NCBI RefSeq assembly: GCF_000715075.1 | Contig: NC_134102.1 | Span: forward strand, 107,334,001 to 107,398,000 | Origin: Nicotiana tabacum | Taxonomy: Eukaryota; Streptophyta; Magnoliopsida; Solanales; Solanaceae | Direction of reading: 5' to 3' | DNA: 64,000 nucleotides | In this document: positions 11,110-22,538 of the stretch, in pieces | Layout of the letters: every line of letters begins with the position of its first letter | How positions within the stretch are numbered: the stretch's first letter is position 1 | Notes under the pieces: generated by a model | The model's input: only the letters and a program-made list of their open reading frames with translations | The model's database searches: none | What the model was told of the DNA's origin: nothing | Position numbers and translations under genes: made by a program

Positions 11110-12375
11110 GAGGTAAGTTTCAATAATCTGACTTGGGATTGGAGAAACGAGCTTGTTAATTTTTTGCAGTATGGAACCGTACCTGAAGGCAAAAAAGAGT
11201 CTCAGTCGCTTCGACGAAAAGCTGCTCGTTACTGTTTAATTCGAGGAAATCTATATCGAAAAATGTTCGGTGGACCTTTAGCAAGATGCCTTGGACCTGC
11301 ACAAACAGAATATGTGATGAAAGAAGTGCATGAGGAGTATTGTGGAAATCACGCAGGAGGTAGATCTTTGGTAAAAACTCTAATTAGAGCAGGATACTAC
11401 TGGCCTAAAGTGGAGGAAGATGCAGAAATATTTGTAGCAAAGTGTGATAGATGCCAACGATATGGCAATAATATGCATTTCCCAGCAAAATTATTATACA
11501 TGGTTATTTTTCCGTGGCCATTCATGAAGTGAAAAATGGATATAGTGGGTCCTTTGCCACAAGCTAAAGGAAAGGTACGATTCTTGTTAGTATTAACGGA
11601 TTATTTTTCCAAATAGGTAGAGGCATGAGCTTTCAAATAAGTGTGAGAAAAGAAAGTAATGGATTTTATTTGGCGGAATGTTATATGCCGATTCGGAGTG
11701 CCAAAAGAAATCATATGTGATAATGGCCCACAGTTTATAGGCTCGAAAGTCACTAAATTTTTTCAAATTTGGCAAATCAAACGAATAACTTCCTCACCTT
11801 ATCATCTTGTGGCAAATGGACAAGCTGAGTCAACAAACAAGATTATTATTAATAATTTGAAGAAAAGATTAGAAGAATCAAAAGGCAATTGGCCCGAGGT
11901 ATTACCAGGAGTATTATGGGCTTATCGAACAATAACAAACACAGGCACGGGAGAAACACCATTTTCACTTGTTTATAGTTCAGAAGCCTTAATCCCAGTT
12001 GAAATAGGAGAGCCAAGTACGAGATTCACACAAGCAACAGAAGAATCCAATGATGAAGAGTTAAGAACGACCTTGGATTTACTCGAGCAAAGAAGAGAAG
12101 CAGCTCTAATAAGGATGGCAGCACAGAAGCAAACCATTGAATGATACTACAACAGGAAGGCTCATCTCAGATACTTCAAGATTGGGGACTTCGTTCTCAA
12201 AAAGGTTTTTCATTCAACAAAAACAGCTGGAGCAGGAAAGTTGAACCCAAATTGGGAAGGTTCTTATAAAGTTCGAGGTATCGCTGGGAAATGTACTTAT
12301 GAATTAGAAAACATGGACGGCAAGGTGTTACCTTCGAATTGGAATGCTGTTCATTTGAAGAAATATTATTTATAA
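11110..12375 (+). pseudogene. Element G integrase
   Basis: The enzyme that would insert element cDNA. The N-terminal zinc domain shows EEYCGNHAGGRSL and CDRCQRYG (H-H-C-C, 11340-11465). The core keeps all three acidic residues: MDIVGPL (about 11536), CDNGPQF (about 11720) and ANGQAEST (about 11815). A C-terminal KLNPNWEGSYKV block and a closing VHLKKYYL follow, with no chromodomain. Stops at about 11530, 11616 and 12142 break it; at least two stand where the family has Trp. Length and order are normal for Tat integrases. Confidence 0.9.
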
Positions 12376-13452
12376 GCAAGGGAAATACCCAGGGTCAGGT
12401 ATCAGTTAACTACGATTTTGTTTTGTTCAGTTAAATTATACTAACAATTTTAGATGATAGGCGAAAAGCTAGCCCACACCAAATGATGATATTAGTCCTG
12501 AAAGACACGCGAGATATAAAATTATTCCCGGTATGGGTTACAACCTTTCTGATGAAAATAAAAAGGGTTAAGCAGTCATCATCTAAAAATATATCTCTGA
12601 GTCCTGTATGTATTTTCCTTTTCAGGAAATGGACCACATGGAAGGAATAATCAAGTTCTCGAGATTTTATACTTCAAAGCTCTAACATTTGGGGGGATTA
12701 TGGAAGGCAAAGAAGACTGAAAGTCAAAGAAGACTAAAGAATACTAAAAGAGTCAGAATTCAAGTCAAGCCTGGATCAACCCAAAAATCAAAAATCAAGA
12801 GCTAATCAAGAGCCAAAAAACAAGCCTGATTCAAAAACCTTTGTAATAAGCTTTGATAAAGTGTAAACTCGCGGATATAAATTACAAGATCCTACGAGTA
12901 CTTAGGTTAAGGGCAATGATTAGTCATGGGTTGCAAAATATACCCTAGAACTTTATGAAATCTGTTATAGGGAAAACAATTATGAAAGAGTTATAGATGT
13001 TGTACAAAAAGTTACTTGAATACATGTAAAGTGTTATATAATTTGAAAGTTTAAAATATGAAAGTTTCTCAAATTATTCAAGAAATCTCTTCGAAACATG
13101 TATTTTCCTACTTCTTTCGTATACTTACACCAATATAAAGTTGAGACGGTGTCTTCATTAGTGTCATTTATAAAAGAGCCCTCTTTTATAAAATTCGTGT
13201 CTATACCAAAATCAGGAAATACTAAAGCATTTTTAAAATGCAAGTCAAAGGGTAAAACATAAACTCAAACGAAATATTATATAATAAACCTGGCTAAAAT
13301 TAAGTATAAACTTAGTTAAAACCAAGGTATTAATTTGATTACAAACCCCAAAACGGACCAGGGGTATAAACTAGCCAATCATTCCAAAAATAAAAAACAA
13401 AAACAAACAAAACAAACTTCCCATCAAAAGTTCAAGAAACAAACTAAGAACA
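12376..13452. other. Element G spacer between integrase and antisense gene
   Basis: About 1.1 kb without a convincing coding region on either strand. It includes an A-rich run near 13380-13450. It would form the 3' untranslated region of both convergent genes (gag-pol on +, the antisense ORF on -). Confidence 0.6.
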
Positions 13453-16110
13453 CTATGGGGCAGAATCTAATATGGCATCATCAGCAGCGGGAGAAGATTC
13501 GACTTGAGCAGAAGAGGCTTGAACACCAACTTCACCAGGAGTAAGTTCATCACCTTCGGGAACTCCGACCTCAGGTGAGGAAAAGTTCTGGCTTTGCTGC
13601 ATTTTTTCAATAGTTTCCTTAGCCTTTGCAATCTCAGCACTCAATTCAAAGCCTTCCTGGCTAGCCTCCATCAAAGTCTCGAGACGCATGTTCAGAAAAG
13701 CCCATCTTATGTCAAGAGTTGATTTATTTTCGAGAGCCTTGTAGTCCTTCTCCCATTGCTTAATTTCAGCCTTCAACTCTTTTCTTTTAGTCAAAGAGGC
13801 ATCATAAGAAGCCTTCAAAGGGGCGAGGGATCCTTCCAAGAACTGGACCTTATCAGTAGAGGCACGAAGATCTTCTTGAGCCTGAGTGAGTGTTTGAACA
13901 AGCTCTCCGACATAGGTCTCCTTCTGATTAAAGAGTTCTTTCAAACCCCTAATCTCTTCGGTAGCTTTGGAAAGTTGCTCTGCAAATGAAGACTCAAGGA
14001 TGTCTTTATCTTTGCCAACTTGACTGGAAGAGGCTTTTTCAATTGCCAATTCTCCGCCATCACTCTTACTTGTTGTTCCAAAGAACACTTCTCCTCATCT
14101 AAAACTTCTTTATCCAACTGAAGACCCTCGTATTGTTCCTTCCAGTTGTCCACCTCTGTACGATAATCGTTGATTAGCTGTTCAGTGTGGGCAATTCTCT
14201 TCATAAGCTCTGTGCCTATCAAGTTGATCTACAAAAGAAAAAGAAGAAGTGATTATCAAACAAAGATATAAAATCACGAGGAAAATAAAGGAAAGAGCTA
14301 AGACTTGTACCTTCAAAGATGAATGAATAATATCATTCATCCACGTCAAGGAACTGTGGCTTTCCAACTTCGACTTCTCAACTGGGCCAAGTAGAGGTTT
14401 TAGCCATACGTTGGTGTGACTAGATTTTTTAAAAAGATTACCATCCTCGGGGACTTCTATGGTAACCTTTTTCATCATCCTATTGCTACTGGAAGTACCA
14501 ACTTCAACATGAGAAATGGTAGCAATAGGGACAGTTGAGGAAGTGAAAACAGCCATGGGAGGAGCAGTAGCAGCAATAACAGGAGCGGAAATCTGAGAAT
14601 CAATAGGAACTGGCACTGGAAAAGAGGCAAGGGGTACTTCTTCGAAAACAAGACCAAAATTTTCACTATCAAAACCACGGGAAAATAATTGATCGGTAGA
14701 GTTACGAGGGGCAACATTCATCTCTACATCAGAACTCACTAAAGTAGCACTTTCAGGCTCATTCACAGGAATTGAACTTAGAGGAGGGGTGGTTTCATCA
14801 TCCGAAATAACGCGCCTCCTAGCCCGAGACCTGCGCACTAAAGGACCCTCATCTTTTTCCTCTTCACCCTCCGAGCCACGAGCTCCCTCCGCTTTTCTCT
14901 TTGATGAAGAATTTAAAATCATCTCTTGAGCAAGAGTCTTGATGAAGTAATAGATACGACACTGACACCTCGAATGGGAAACCCTAGCAGGGGAAAGAGT
15001 TAGTAACCTCCAAGTAAATACAAAAGAAAGGAGAAAAATTAAAGAGAAGGATACCATGAGTCTTGACTTTCCAACCAAACCTATGAGAAAGGTATTTCCA
15101 AGACCTTCCTTCCATAGGAGCAACCGGCAATAATTTCTCTACCCAAGCACGAAAGTTTGGTATTTCTTCAATAACTTCCATGGTTGATAAAAAGAAAATA
15201 AAAAAAGCTACGAGATCTTAAGTTTCTTCTTCCCTCATAAAAGAAGAATAGAGATACTTAAAAAAAAACTTACGTGCAAAATTCCACTTTTTTGGAAAAG
15301 GCATGTTCTCCTCACCCACCAAACCACTTGTAGGAGCAACAACGAAATGGGCGTACCAGCCACGATCTCTATCATCTTCAGAGCTAACCAAAACCCTTTT
15401 GCTTCTGGCCACGAGAGTAAAGACCCCTGAACAAAATAACTTAGGGGAATAAAGATGAAGAAAGTATTGAAAGGTAAAGGGTAAGAAAGCCAAATTAGAT
15501 AGGTATCGTAGACATGCAACACCTCTCCATACAATAGGACCAATATGTCCTAAGCAAAAGTTAAAGAAACGACAAAATTCTATGATCGTTGGGTAATAGG
15601 TGGTCTGAAACCTAAGGTAAAAGGATATGTGTAAACAAAAGAATAACCAGCCTGGTACGAAGTTATCCTTTTGTTTGAGCCAGGAACTAAAACTGGAAAA
15701 TCAGATTTCCAGTGGCATTCTCTTCGCATAAGAGAAATCAAGCCGTTAGTAATCTGGGAAGGATAGACATCGGCACGATCATGGGAAGTCATAGAAGTAA
15801 CTTGGTTCCTAATCGATTCACGATCAGTAGAGAAAGAAAATTCTTGAGGAACGATTTCATCAACCGTTGGTTCTCGAATGGGTTCACTTGATTCCCTATT
15901 TCTGGTAGAAGATCTATGGGTTGAAGAAGCCTTAGTCCTAGAAGAAGAAGGAGTAACACTGTTGGTTTGGGAAGTAGAACCACGAATAGATACATATCCT
16001 AAACTACGTAATCTACTACCTCTTCTACTCCTTACATGAGTAGTTGAAGGGGAAAGTTCATCTACAATTACTACTCTGCGAAGATCAGGGTTTGATGAAG
16101 ATATGGTTAT
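13453..16110 (-). pseudogene. Element G antisense gene (aORF), intron-containing, degraded
   Basis: This is the extra antisense gene of the Tat lineage; its biochemical role is unknown. Reading on -: exon 1 from about 16110 (ATA where an ATG is expected) is Ser/Arg-rich, then has CHWKSDFPVLVPG, YTYPFTLGF and, after a +1 shift near 15585, HIGPIVWRGVACLRYL and EENMPFPKKWNFA to 15274. Intron 1 begins GTAAGT (15273). Exon 2 (about 15187-15055) reads IPNFRAWVEKLLP..GWKVKTHG. Intron 2 (15054-14984) and intron 3 (14310-14229) are GT..AG. Exon 3 is an acidic/basic Ser-rich linker. Exon 4 is a roughly 200-residue coiled coil, frameshifted near 14050. Similar proteins occur widely in nightshade genomes as uncharacterised proteins. 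Confidence 0.72.
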
Positions 16111-16200
16111 ACAAGAAAATAATGTGTGCTGAAGAACAAGAACAATTAAAGAAGAAGAACACTATAGATTGAAGGTTTCGTGAAACTAAAAGCATATGAG

Positions 16201-16209
16201 GTATTTATA
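16201..16209 (-). promoter_or_regulatory. TATA box of the antisense gene
   Basis: On - the sequence TATAAATAC lies about 90 bases upstream of the presumed start codon of the antisense gene and outside the 3' LTR. Spacing and sequence fit a plant TATA box. This suggests that the antisense gene has its own internal promoter rather than using the LTR. Confidence 0.5.
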
Positions 16210-16481
16210 AGAAAAAGCAACCGTCATGTAAAGTAAGTCATGATGGAAACATCATAATGAAATGGTCACTTCGTGACTGACGCAGTCGCAAGAAAGCCCT
16301 AAAAACTACTGAAGAGTCGCAGACCCAATCGACGAAGGCCACGTGGCACATACATTAAATGGAAATGACATGCGACGCGTTGGTTCTGAAGAAGATGCAA
16401 TGATACATGAAAAACGGTGGCAAAAAATACCCGCCATAAATACGTACCACTTTCCAAATATTCAATTGCAGAATATTCGGT

Positions 16482-16492
16482 AAGTGGGGGGA
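16482..16492 (+). other. Element G polypurine tract
   Basis: AAGTGGGGGGA lies five bases before the 3' LTR, where the plus-strand primer is expected. Confidence 0.7.
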
Positions 16493-16497
16493 CTATC

Positions 16498-17307
16498 TGT
16501 ATTTGTAGAAAATAAATAATACACGTAGAATTATATGTGTCTGACAGGGCATGATATGTGGATCACTAAGAAGATGACAACTGGAGTGTAATAATTAAAA
16601 GATGCACGAGTTACAAGAGGTACGAACAAATCACTCACGAGATGAAAGGACACAATTGCTCGAGCCTAAATTGTTCAATGAAGAGACGCGGATGAAATGA
16701 ATTAAGACAATAAAAAAGAGAAGATTCACGAACCTCCAATTAATGAGGAAGAAGAATCGCAACTGTTACAGAATCTTCATGGACAGTTACAATCGCCAAT
16801 TATAACGGTTCATTGAATGTCATTAATGCTCATAATGACTCCGACATAAAAGGAATGAAACGTTATATTTGTAAACCCCCTATATAAGGGAAGAAAATTT
16901 CACTTATAAAGGCACGTTCTGATTCTTACTGGATAATTACCCCTACAAGGTGGGTTGCTCTGATGGTAAACACCCTCCACTTCCAACCAAGAGGTTGTGA
17001 GTTCGAGTCACCCCAAGAGCAAGGTGGGGAGTTCTTGGAGGGAAGGATGCCGGGAGTCATTTGAAAACAGCCTCTCTACCCTAGGGTAGGGGTAAGGTCT
17101 GCGTACACACTACCCTCCCCAGACCCCACTAGTGGGATTATACTGGGTTGTTGTTGTTTGTTGTTTTCAATCAATTATTTCCATATTTCTTGTCACGTTT
17201 ATTTCCTTTCATATAATTGAGAAAGTACGGAATTTTTTGGTTATCAGTAACCCAAGTTCTTCTAAAAAATAGGCTTTGATCGAGAATCTTATTTCTTTGG
17301 TTAAACA
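16498..17307 (+). repeat. Element G 3' LTR, interrupted by a SINE
   Basis: It begins TGTATTTG and ends AAACA, directly followed by the TGAGG duplication. It matches the 5' LTR on both sides of the SINE (16498-16940 and about 17164-17307). Confidence 0.88.
16947..17163 (+). mobile_element. TS-type SINE (tRNA-derived) in the 3' LTR
   Basis: The unit opens with a tRNA-like head (GGGTTGCTCTGATGGTAA) and has a pol III B box, GTTCGAGTC, at 17001-17009. A body follows with CTACCCTAGGGTAGGGGTAAG and CTGCGTACACACTACCCTC, and the unit ends in repeated TTG (17146-17163). This is the form of the tobacco TS SINE family, which LINE enzymes mobilise. It is absent from the 5' LTR at the matching place, so it arrived after element G inserted. 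A clean target duplication is not visible. Confidence 0.9.
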
Positions 17308-17312
17308 TGAGG

Positions 17313-17524
17313 TGACTGAGATGAGAGAGCGTAGGGAGAGAGGACAGAGTTGAGTTGAGTGAGAGCTTGGACATAATGAAAATGAAGAAGAGGAAACAAT
17401 TTTGTAATGTTAATTTAGAGCTTTTAAGATTAATTGACTGTCTATAAAACAATAAAATTCGTTAAATATGTGTATCCAATCTGAGTGGTTGATTTAGTCG
17501 CATATAGTTTATCGTTGAAAATGT
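17313..17524. other. Unassigned flank of element G
   Basis: About 210 AT-rich bases, with a purine-rich GA stretch at the start. No coding or repeat feature is recognised. Confidence 0.35.
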
Positions 17525-18433
17525 AATAGAGTAAGTATATGTTTAGACAGAAAATTTCATCGAAATCATATTTTTAGATTTTAGTTAATTATTTATTTCT
17601 TCTATTTTAGTTTATCAACGACTATACCCATATAAAAACTCATCGATAGCCTTTACTATGGATCGTCAGTCAAAAAACTTCTCCTACATTTTGATGCCAA
17701 TTAGTTGCGGCAACCTTGGAAAACTTCTCTGTCAATAATGTTGGTATTATTTAGAAATATTATATTTCATATTTCAATAATGTTTATTGTGCGAAATTTT
17801 TTGTCGCGGTTGATTTATATATAATTAAAAATTATAGTATGTGATTTTATTGTGTGTAAAGTCTTATCGCATTTTATTTATGTAAATTCAAGTTATAATA
17901 AATGGTTTTATTATTTGAAAAGTCTTATCGCTATTAATTATCTATACAATATTAAAAGCACGTACGGCCTTAGTATATATCGTCCGTCTTTTTTACCATT
18001 CAAAAATAAAGTTCACATATGACAAAATCTTCTTTTAAATTTTCTCCTAATATTTAAGAGTTTTAAATCAACTAAAACTTTATTTATTGATATTAAAATA
18101 ACCTAAATTTTTACATTATATAAATTAAAATATTCATTTATGACAATTTCTTTTATTGACGTAGACCTACAAATTGCAAGCGTACATATATGACTTTGAT
18201 AAGCATTTCGAATTTCCAACCGATGTACATTTCTCTTCTAAATTAAACAATTAAATTATTGTATATATATGTCAAATTATATAATTATTTTCTCAAAAAA
18301 TATACTATCTTTAAACATTTAAAGTGTAGCCCATGTTTTCATTACCTATAACTTTTATTGCATTTTTTACCATAAACAATTATACAGTACTATGAGTAAC
18401 TTTAAAAGATAATAATTCAAATAACGCACGAGA
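17525..18433 (+). repeat. Direct duplication, copy 1
   Basis: AT-rich, non-coding, about 0.9 kb. From AATAGAGTAAGTATATG to ATAACGCACGAGA it matches 19169-20105 nearly base for base. It lacks a roughly 25-base segment that copy 2 carries near 19725-19760. The ends are not TG..CA, so these are not evident LTRs. Confidence 0.88.
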
Positions 18434-18473
18434 AAAGATGAAAAAATAATAAAAAATTATATATACAACTGTC
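18434..18473. other. Short AT-rich joint
   Basis: Forty bases between duplication copy 1 and the LTR fragment, absent from the copy 2 junction. Confidence 0.4.
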
Positions 18474-19168
18474 ACGATCCAAAATCCCTCTGAAAAAGTC
18501 GTGATGACACCTTATCTCTAAAACTAGGGAAGCCTAACACATATCGAAATGATAACAGATTCTACTAAGCAGCTATTAGACATGAACCGAAATTTTTTAA
18601 ATAAGCCAATAATCTCAACATGATACAATATCCCAAAGCTGGTAGTACAAGTCATAAGCCTTTCTAAGAGTAACTATATATAATTAATACCTCACTGTTT
18701 CGGAATAATAGAAAACAATAAAAATAAATACAACAGAAGGTGACTTCGGAGCCTGCGAACGTCCAGCAGGTGTATCTTGAAGTCTCCAGCGGCACAAGCA
18801 TAAGTCTCAAAACCAACTCGATCCGAAGTACCTGGTTCTGCACAAAAATGTGCAGAAGCGTAGCATGAGTACACCATAGTGGTACCCAGTAAGTATCAAG
18901 CCTAATCTCGGTAGAGTAGTGACGAGGCATGGTCAAGACACCTACCAGATATGTAAACCTGTGCAGGATATAACATAAAGCTAACAAGGAAATAACATCA
19001 ATTTAAGGCCAATAGCAGAAGAATTCCAAATTTCAATCAATAATGAAAATAATAGGAGCACGAATAGCAACGATAAACAACCAAATAATTAAGCAATAAC
19101 ACAATCGGGGTACATGTGAGATATGAATGTGTCCAAGCAAGGGAAATCGATGATAACTCAATCAATCA
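18474..19168 (-). repeat. Chromovirus LTR fragment (3' part)
   Basis: On + it opens TGTCACGATCC, the complement of the LTR 3' end seen in B, C and A. It contains CTGCACAAAAATGTGCAG (18838-18855), the complement of the stem-loop in solo LTR B at 60137-60154, and the GTACCCAGTAAGTATCAAGCC block shared with the C LTRs. It is cut off abruptly at 19168, where duplication copy 2 starts. Internal region and other LTR are absent. Confidence 0.8.
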
Positions 19169-20105
19169 AATAGAGTAAGTATATGTTTAGACAGAAAATT
19201 TCATCGAAATCATATTTTTAGATTTTAGTTAATTATTTATTTCTTCTATTTTAGTTTATCAACGACTATACCCATATAAAAACTCATCGATAGCCTTTAC
19301 TATGGATCGTCAGTCAAAAAACTTCTCCTACATTTTGATGCCAATTAGTTGCGGCAACCTTGGAAAACTTCTCTGTCAATAATGTTGGTATTATTTAGAA
19401 ATATTATATTTCATATTTCAATAATGTTTATTGTGTGAATTGTTTTGTCGCAGTTGATTTATATATAATTAAAAATTGTAGTATGTGATTTTATTGTGTG
19501 TAAAGTCTTATCGCATTTTATTTATGTAAATTCAAGTTATAATAAGTGGTTTTATTGTTTGAAAAATCTTATCGCTATTAATTATCTATACAGTATTAAA
19601 GCACGTACGGCCTTAGTACATATCCGTCTTTTTTGCCATTCAAAAATAAAGTTCACACATAACAAAATCTTCTTTTAAATTTTCTCCTAATATTTAAGAG
19701 TTTTAAATCAACTAAAACTTTACTTATTTGAACCGCTATATAGAAAGTACTAATACTTAAGATATTAAAATAACCTAAACTTTTACATTATATAAATTAA
19801 AATATTCATTTATAATAATTTCTTTTATTGACGTAGACCTACAAATTGCAAACGTACATATATTACTTTGATAAGCATTTCGAGTTTCCAACCAATGTAC
19901 ACTTCTCTTCCAAATTAAACATTTAAATTATTGTATATATATGTCAAATTATATAATTATTTTCTCAAAAAATATATTATCATTAAACATTTAAAGTGTA
20001 GCCCATGTTTTGATTACCTATAACTTTTAATACATTTTTTACCATAAAACATTATACAGTACTATGAGTAACTTTAAAAGATAATAATTTAAATAACGCA
20101 CGAGA
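19169..20105 (+). repeat. Direct duplication, copy 2
   Basis: Partner of 17525-18433 in the same orientation. It ends at the same base (CACGAGA) and abuts a copia gag fragment instead of the AT joint. Few mismatches separate the copies, so the duplication is younger than most insertions nearby. Confidence 0.88.
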
Positions 20106-20507
20106 CAAGGCCAATACTACAGATGATAGAAGACGAGGATGCATGATTTTATCATGGCTGAAGATTTAGAGCTCTGGGATGTTATCTGCGATGGTCTCTT
20201 GGTTCCTATGAAAACCATTGGGGAACCAGCAGTGACAGTTCCCAAGACTAGGAAGGAATACAGCGATGCTGACCGCAAGGCTATAGAGAAGAACCTTAGA
20301 GCAAAGAAAATTCTCGTCTGTGGCATTGGTCCAGATGAATACAACAATATTTCTGCCTGCCAATCTACCAAGGAGATCTAGGAAGCTCTCCAAACAGCAC
20401 ATGAAGGGACAACGCAAGTCAAGCAGTCGAAGATCGATATGCTAACCACTGAGTATGAACTCTTCAGGATGAAGGATGATGAGTCCATTCAGGACATGCA
20501 CACTCGC
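20106..20507 (+). pseudogene. Ty1/copia gag fragment (UBN2 type)
   Basis: Part of a copia capsid protein. Recognisable blocks are KTRMHDFIMAEDLELWDVICDG, then ADRKAIEKNLRAKKIL and DEYNNISACQSTKEI (followed by a stop), and KIDMLTTEYELFRMKDDESIQDM. These belong to the UBN2 gag domain. Two adjacent stops just before KTRM (20127-20132) stand where the family has Trp-Trp, and another lies at 20379. The fragment starts without LTR or leader, right at the duplication edge, and is cut at 20507 by LTR F. Confidence 0.85.
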
Positions 20508-21193
20508 TGTAACGATCCGGCCGATCGTTTTGAGTATTAAAATCCCGTTTACTGCTCAAATTATACTTCACAGTTATTGTGTGAATTGCCGGGGTAAATG
20601 GTTCAGGTCCGGTGAGGTTTTGGAATGAATTGGACTATTTAGTTTCAAGGTTTAAAGCTTAAGTTAAAAATAGTGACCGGATGTCGACTTATGTGTAAAT
20701 GATCCCGGAATGGAGTTTTGATGATTCCAATAGATCCGTACAGTTATTTTGGACTTAGGAGCATGTCCAGAAAATTATTTGGAGGTCCGTAGTAGAATTA
20801 GACTTGAAATGCCGAAAGTTGAATTTTTGGGAAGTTTGACCGGGGGGTTGACTTTTTGATATCGGGGTCGGAATCCGATTCTAGAAATTTGAATAGATCC
20901 GTAATGTGAAATATGACTTGTGTGTAAAATTTGAGGTCAATCGGACGTGATTTGATAGGTTTCGGCGTCGTTTGTAGAATTTGGAAATTTAAAAATTTAT
21001 TAGGCTTGAATCCGTGTGTAGTTCATATTTTGAGGTTGTTTGATGTGATTTGAGGCCTTGAGTAGGTCCGTGGTGTGTGTTAGGACTTGTTGGTGTATTT
21101 GGACGGGGTCTCGAGGGGCTCGGGTGAGTTTCAGATGGTTAACAGATCAAATTTGGACTTAAAGAAATGTTGGATCTGCTGCCTACTGGTGTG

Positions 21194-21476
21194 ATCGCAC
21201 CTGCGAAGTTTTGATCGCAGGTACGAAGCCGCATGTGTGCGAAATCAGTCACAGAAGCGAGGGAGTGCTGGCTGGGAAGGCATCGCAGAAGCGGAAGCAA
21301 GGGCGCAGAAGCGCTTGCGCAGGACCAGCCCAACGCACGCAGAAGCGCGACCGCAGGTGCGGTCCTTGGCATCGCAGTAGCGATTATGGCTGGCCAAGCT
21401 GTTCTCGCAGAAGCGAGATTTTCCCACAGAAGCAAAGGTCGCAGATGCGACCCCTTGTCCGCAGATGCGGAAATCG
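21194..21476 (+). repeat. CpG-rich palindromic word array in LTR F
   Basis: About 15 words of 9-12 bases such as TCGCACCTGCGA, GCAGAAGCG and GCAGATGCGAC recur every 10-25 bases in an otherwise AT-rich LTR. The array starts about 690 bases into the LTR and ends about 105 bases before GGTAAGT (21581-21587). Confidence 0.8.
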
Positions 21477-22538
21477 CTGGGACAGAACCTTAAATTTGAG
21501 GGTTCGATAATTTCACCCATTTTTGGATTTTGGAGCTCGGGTAGGGCGATTTTGGAGAGGAAATTTTTCACACAACCTGGGGTAAGTGTTCTTAACTCCC
21601 TTGTGATTATATTCCATGAATTAATCTTCCTTTTTGGTGTAAGATTATTGAATCTTCAAGAGAAATAAAAGGAAATTTCTATAATGTCACAAAACGAAAG
21701 TTTTCAAGTTTGAATACCGATTTGGAGTCGGATTTGAGTAAAATTAGTATGGTTGAACTTGTAATTGGATAGGTTATCGTATTTTGTGAGTTTCGTTGGA
21801 TTTTGAGACGTGGGCCCCACGGGTAATTTTGGGGCGTAATTTCAGATTTTGTGAAAAATATTAGCATTTTGATATGGAATTAATTCCTATAAATTGTGTG
21901 GACTGAATCAAATTAATTGTGGTAGATTCGAGCCATTCGGGAGTTGATACGCGCATAATGGGATTTCAGGAGCATTGTTTATCTTGCTCGACATTGGATT
22001 CGGCTTGTTCGAGGTAAGTAACTCTTCTAATCTTGGAGTTGAGGGTATGAACCCTGAATATATGTATTTCGTAAATTATTGGGAGGTGACGCACATGCTA
22101 GGTGACGGGCGTGTGGGCGTGCACTATAGAAATTATGACATAATTATTTCTGTGAAATTTTGTAGTTAAATAATTTTGGCATTTTCCATGCAGTTTTACG
22201 CGTTAAAGAAATTGAGCTGAAAAACATAATAAAAATCACGTTGAGGCTATGTGCCAGTATTATTGGGACCAACAGAGGTTGTATTGCTGTGAATTATTTT
22301 ATTTCAATTGAAAATTTATACTCAGTCATATTTATGTCATTACACATCATATCTCAGTCTCTGTTATTATTTATTGATACATTATGTCATCATTTTTGGG
22401 CTATATTTATGGCATTATGAGCCTATGAGAGAGAGACTGGAGAGATTGATGACTGAGTAAGGTTGAGGGCCTGATTGTGAGGATTATTATGTGGATCGGG
22501 ACTGCCCGCCTGCAGCAGGCCTTATAGGCTTTATTATA

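Larger units (their letters stand above)
7527..17307 (+). mobile_element. Element G: Tat-clade Ty3/gypsy LTR retrotransposon with an antisense gene, complete but dead
   Basis: Two LTRs (7527-8115 and 16498-17307) bound an internal region with a PBS, gag, protease, partial RT, integrase, a spacer, an antisense ORF and a polypurine tract. The five bases on each side are identical (TGAGG at 7522-7526 and 17308-17312), which marks a single insertion. The protein sequence, the lack of a chromodomain and the antisense ORF between integrase and 3' LTR place it in the Tat lineage. The first 165 bases of the LTRs differ at about 14 positions, mostly transitions, so the insertion is old. Stops and a large pol deletion make it inactive. 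Confidence 0.9.

Noticed and set aside
14475..14717. Leu-rich open frame on - resembling a membrane protein
   Set aside because: It is a shadow of the antisense gene's Ser/Pro-rich linker in another frame (CTT/TTC/CTC codons).
15789..15995. Open frame on - starting MYLFVVLLPKPTV
   Set aside because: Out of frame with the antisense gene, whose frame here reads a Ser/Arg-rich stretch that continues into its conserved part.
16990..17015. tRNA gene suggested by a pol III B box
   Set aside because: The head does not fold as a tRNA and is followed by a SINE body with a TTG tail, so it is a SINE.
17525..20105. The duplicated pair as LTRs of a short element
   Set aside because: Ends are not TG..CA. 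No primer site follows copy 1 and no polypurine tract precedes copy 2. The interior is an LTR fragment of another family.
21139..21571. Open frames on both strands over the LTR F word array
   Set aside because: The GC-rich palindromic words lack stop codons in most frames on both strands. No conserved protein is shared with the same place in D, A or C.
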